From positions 8,542-72,541 of the forward strand of contig CBFIHR010000012.1 of the NCBI GenBank assembly GCA_965662365.1: 64,000 bases of DNA, read 5' to 3'. The notes under the pieces are model-generated. The model was not told where the DNA came from. It did not search any database and was given only the letters and a program-made list of their open reading frames with translations. The position numbers were made by a program, and so were the translations under genes. The stretch comes from CAWVWD01 sp965662365. GTDB lineage: Bacteria; Bacteroidota; Bacteroidia; Chitinophagales; Saprospiraceae. Below, piece by piece: positions 61,975 through 64,000 of the stretch; positions within the stretch are counted from its first letter, which is position 1, and the number at the start of each line of letters is the position of its first letter.

Positions 61975-63558
61975 ATGAATCATACAGACAACAGTTTATC
62001 CATAGCAGCATCGGCGTTTACGCTGAATACGCTGCAAAAAATCGGTTTAGCCATTAGCGGAATCGGTTTATTAATTCTATTTGTGGCCTTAGGCTATACG
62101 TTTCCGAATCCAACTCTACCGCTGATTATTTCCTTATCAGCGATTACTTTGGGAACAATAATCTATGCACATGCGACATATCAACATTTACCTGCCGGCA
62201 TCAAAAACAATGGCATTTGGTTTAAATCAATGACCAGCAAAGGAGCGTTAGCTTGGATTGCAGGCATTGTGATTACGGGGTTTTATGTGATTTTGTACTG
62301 GTTTCCACAATACTTGGGGTTGGCAACAGCCGAAGGTGCAGCAAATACTGGTTTAGTGGCTTTATTTGATCCGTTGAGTCAAGTATTGGCAGGAAAAGCG
62401 GCCAGTCAATGGTTCGTTTACGGAACATTATATACCGTTGCGATTTTGGCGTTAGGGTATAAATTTTTATTGAAATATAGACACAATCGTTATCAACAAA
62501 TACGGACAATTTCGGTGATGTTTTTTCAATTGGGATTTGCATTTATGTTACCTGCAATTTTGGAATCCTTGAATAAACCGTACTACAATTTTGCGAATAT
62601 GTGGCCGCTAAACTATTACTTTTTCGATGAATGGCACTTACAAGGCATGATTGATAGCGGAGCGTTAGGCTTGTTTATGATGATTTTTGGAATTGCGATG
62701 TTCTTGTTGATTTCTCCGATTTTGACCTACTTCTATGGCAAACGCTGGTATTGTTCGTGGGTTTGTGGTTGTGGCGGATTAGCGGAGACAGCTGGCGACC
62801 CGTTTCGTCACTTGTCGGATAACTCGATGAAAGCATGGAAAATTGAACGCTGGATGATTCATGCCGTTTTGGTCTTTTCAGTAGTGATGACGGCAGCAGT
62901 TTTATTTAGCACCTTGCATGATAGCGGCAAAGGTTTTTGGGTGTCTAAACCGATGTTTGTCGGGATTTTGGTGGTAATTATTGGCGGATTCGCTGCGATT
63001 TTAAAATTTAAACCGAAATATTTTAAACAATTAGATAAAAAAATCTTGCCTTACGTTTATGGAATTGGCGGATTTTTAGCGGTTTGGAGTGTTGTGATGT
63101 TGGTTTCTGGTCAATACAATTTGTTCTTTGTGGACAGTTATGTGTTGCGTTCTAATTATGGATTTCTAATTGGTTCTGCATTTTCGGGCGTGGTTGGCGT
63201 TGGGTTTTATCCGTTGATGGGCAGTCGTGTTTGGTGTCGTTTTGGTTGTCCGATGGCTGCTGTTTTAGGGTTGCAACAAAAGTTTTTCTCTCGCTTCCGC
63301 ATCACGACGAATAGCGGTCAATGTATCTCTTGCGGTAACTGTTCAACGTATTGCGAAATGGGTATTGATGTTCGTGCTTACGCACAACGTGGACAGGATA
63401 TTGTGCGAGCTTCGTGTGTCGGTTGTGGCATTTGTGCAGCGGTTTGTCCGAGAGGTGTTTTGCGTTTGGAGAATGGTAGCGTTGACATTGATGTAAGAGC
63501 TGATGAAGTTAGGGCTTTGCATATTTCTACAGATGGTGGGATTCAACTGGATATGTAG
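61975..63558 (+). CDS. Membrane polyferredoxin (NosR/NapH/CcoG-like)
   Basis: A 527-residue membrane protein with about nine or ten hydrophobic helices. Two cysteine pairs next to membrane segments are typical of the NapH/NosR/CcoG group: RWYCSWVCGCGGLAETAGD near residue 262 and RVWCRFGCPMAAVLG near residue 425. The C-terminus carries two 4Fe-4S ferredoxin motifs, CISCGNCSTYCEMG near residue 450 and CVGCGICAAVCPRG near residue 481. It is likely to pass electrons through or along the membrane, with the preceding FAD oxidoreductase as partner. The physiological acceptor is unknown. Confidence 0.9.
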   Translation: MNHTDNSLSIAASAFTLNTLQKIGLAISGIGLLILFVALGYTFPNPTLPLIISLSAITLGTIIYAHATYQHLPAGIKNNGIWFKSMTSKGALAWIAGIVITGFYVILYWFPQYLGLATAEGAANTGLVALFDPLSQVLAGKAASQWFVYGTLYTVAILALGYKFLLKYRHNRYQQIRTISVMFFQLGFAFMLPAILESLNKPYYNFANMWPLNYYFFDEWHLQGMIDSGALGLFMMIFGIAMFLLISPILTYFYGKRWYCSWVCGCGGLAETAGDPFRHLSDNSMKAWKIERWMIHAVLVFSVVMTAAVLFSTLHDSGKGFWVSKPMFVGILVVIIGGFAAILKFKPKYFKQLDKKILPYVYGIGGFLAVWSVVMLVSGQYNLFFVDSYVLRSNYGFLIGSAFSGVVGVGFYPLMGSRVWCRFGCPMAAVLGLQQKFFSRFRITTNSGQCISCGNCSTYCEMGIDVRAYAQRGQDIVRASCVGCGICAAVCPRGVLRLENGSVDIDVRADEVRALHISTDGGIQLDM

Positions 63559-63610
63559 TCCGTAGGTACAACCTATGGCTATTCATATTGAACCTTTCCA
63601 AGATTCTGGG
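63559..63610 (+). repeat. Half copy of the 106-bp inverted repeat
   Basis: From the base after the polyferredoxin stop, about 50 bases match the left arm and loop start of the element at 40685 (TCCGTAG.T.CAACCTA.GG.TATTCA.ATTGAACCTTTCCAA). The right arm is absent. Confidence 0.65.
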
Positions 63611-63642
63611 AACAGGTTTGCTTTTGGTGAACCTGTTTTTAC
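63611..63642 (+). terminator. Terminator after the polyferredoxin gene
   Basis: AACAGGTT pairs with AACCTGTT across an 11-base loop, followed by T5. Confidence 0.75.
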
Positions 63643-63708
63643 ATTTTCATAGATTGCATTCAAACGTTTTTTTGTGTATCTTCGTTATCATCATAAAATC
63701 ATAGAACT

Positions 63709-64000
63709 ATGCAAGAAGTCATTGTCAAGTCGGATTATGAATTAGAAAGAGGGAAGCCTATGCCAAGTAAAAATCATGGAATCATACAGGGGAAATTAGT
63801 TTTTTTGTTAATGCTACATTTTTCAGAAAAATACGAGATTGCGTCAGAAATCAATGTCGTTATTAATGACCGAATAAAAGTCCCTGATATTGGAATTTTC
63901 GAAGATGTTCAATACACCCCTGGTCATGATGAGATTAGTGTTTCTGAAACTCCTGTGGGCGTGATTGAGATTCTCTCCCCGAAGCAAAGCATGGCAGATT
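63709..64000 (+). CDS. Uma2 family (DUF820) protein, cut by the window edge
   Basis: The first 97 codons of a second Uma2-type gene. The N-terminus has the short family layout SDYELERGKPMPSKNHGIIQGKLVFLL. VVINDRIKVPDIGIFEDVQY supplies the PD motif, and TPVGVIEILSPKQSMAD supplies the Glu-x-Leu-Ser-Pro motif. The start ATG at 63709 follows an A-rich stretch. Compared with this copy, the Uma2 gene at 47207-47728 lacks its N-terminal segment. The C-terminal end lies beyond the window. Confidence 0.82.
   Translation, partial: MQEVIVKSDYELERGKPMPSKNHGIIQGKLVFLLMLHFSEKYEIASEINVVINDRIKVPDIGIFEDVQYTPGHDEISVSETPVGVIEILSPKQSMAD

Overview
The window is AT-rich bacterial chromosome from a Bacteroidota (gliding Cytophaga/Saprospira-like) organism. 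The evidence is a gldB gliding lipoprotein, a Porin_10-type putative porin, a probable type IX secretion C-terminal sorting domain, several outer-membrane beta-barrel proteins, the long Bacteroidota form of PurC, few visible Shine-Dalgarno sequences, and promoter -7 boxes of the Bacteroidota form TAnnTTTG, some with a TTG about 19 bases upstream. The exact genus cannot be read from the sequence; Saprospirales is only a guess. No prophage, insertion sequence, CRISPR array or classical defence island was found. Almost everything is housekeeping.

Layout. 0-8 kb: a small membrane protein, a MarR regulator, XTP/dITP diphosphatase, an ECF sigma factor with an adjacent anti-sigma-like/beta-barrel protein, a photolyase, and a large secreted protein convergent with it. 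8-19.5 kb: a small beta-barrel protein, penicillin-binding protein 1C, a ribokinase-family kinase, an AlkD-like protein, a DksA-like protein that has lost its zinc cysteines, OsmC, RNase HII, a DUF4230-like protein, gyrB, a PepSY-like protein and fabI.

19.5-34.8 kb, all on the minus strand: the central expression cluster. In transcription order it reads xerC/D-like, hpf, tRNA-Thr(TGT), tRNA-Tyr, tRNA-Gly, tRNA-Thr(GGT), tuf, tRNA-Trp, secE, nusG, rplK, rplA, rplJ, rplL, rpoB, rpoC. A perfect TTTG-N19-TAAATTTG promoter precedes the tRNAs, and there are conspicuous hairpins between rplJ/rplL, rplL/rpoB and rpoB/rpoC.

35-47 kb: a beta-barrel protein, a possible small gene remnant, gldB, an RCC1-repeat secreted protein, purC, a family S37 peptidase, comEC, fmt and an OmpA-family protein. 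47-64 kb: a short Uma2 protein, a putative porin, a dTMP kinase with an extra C-terminal domain, two tandem S24/LexA-like regulators, a membrane protein, a C1 (bleomycin hydrolase-like) peptidase, DUF202, fumC, lspA, a secreted protein, lpxH-like, a FAD oxidoreductase plus membrane polyferredoxin pair, and the start of a second Uma2 gene.

The most distinctive non-genic structure is a set of dispersed palindromes. There are five copies of a 33-bp element built on ACCTGACAG...CTGTCAGGT plus two diverged relatives, and a separate 106-bp inverted repeat with a half copy elsewhere. Other points worth a second look are the paired S24 regulators of which only one keeps an Ala-Gly site, the structured fumC leader, the zinc-less DksA, the dTMP kinase fusion, and the FAD oxidoreductase/polyferredoxin operon.
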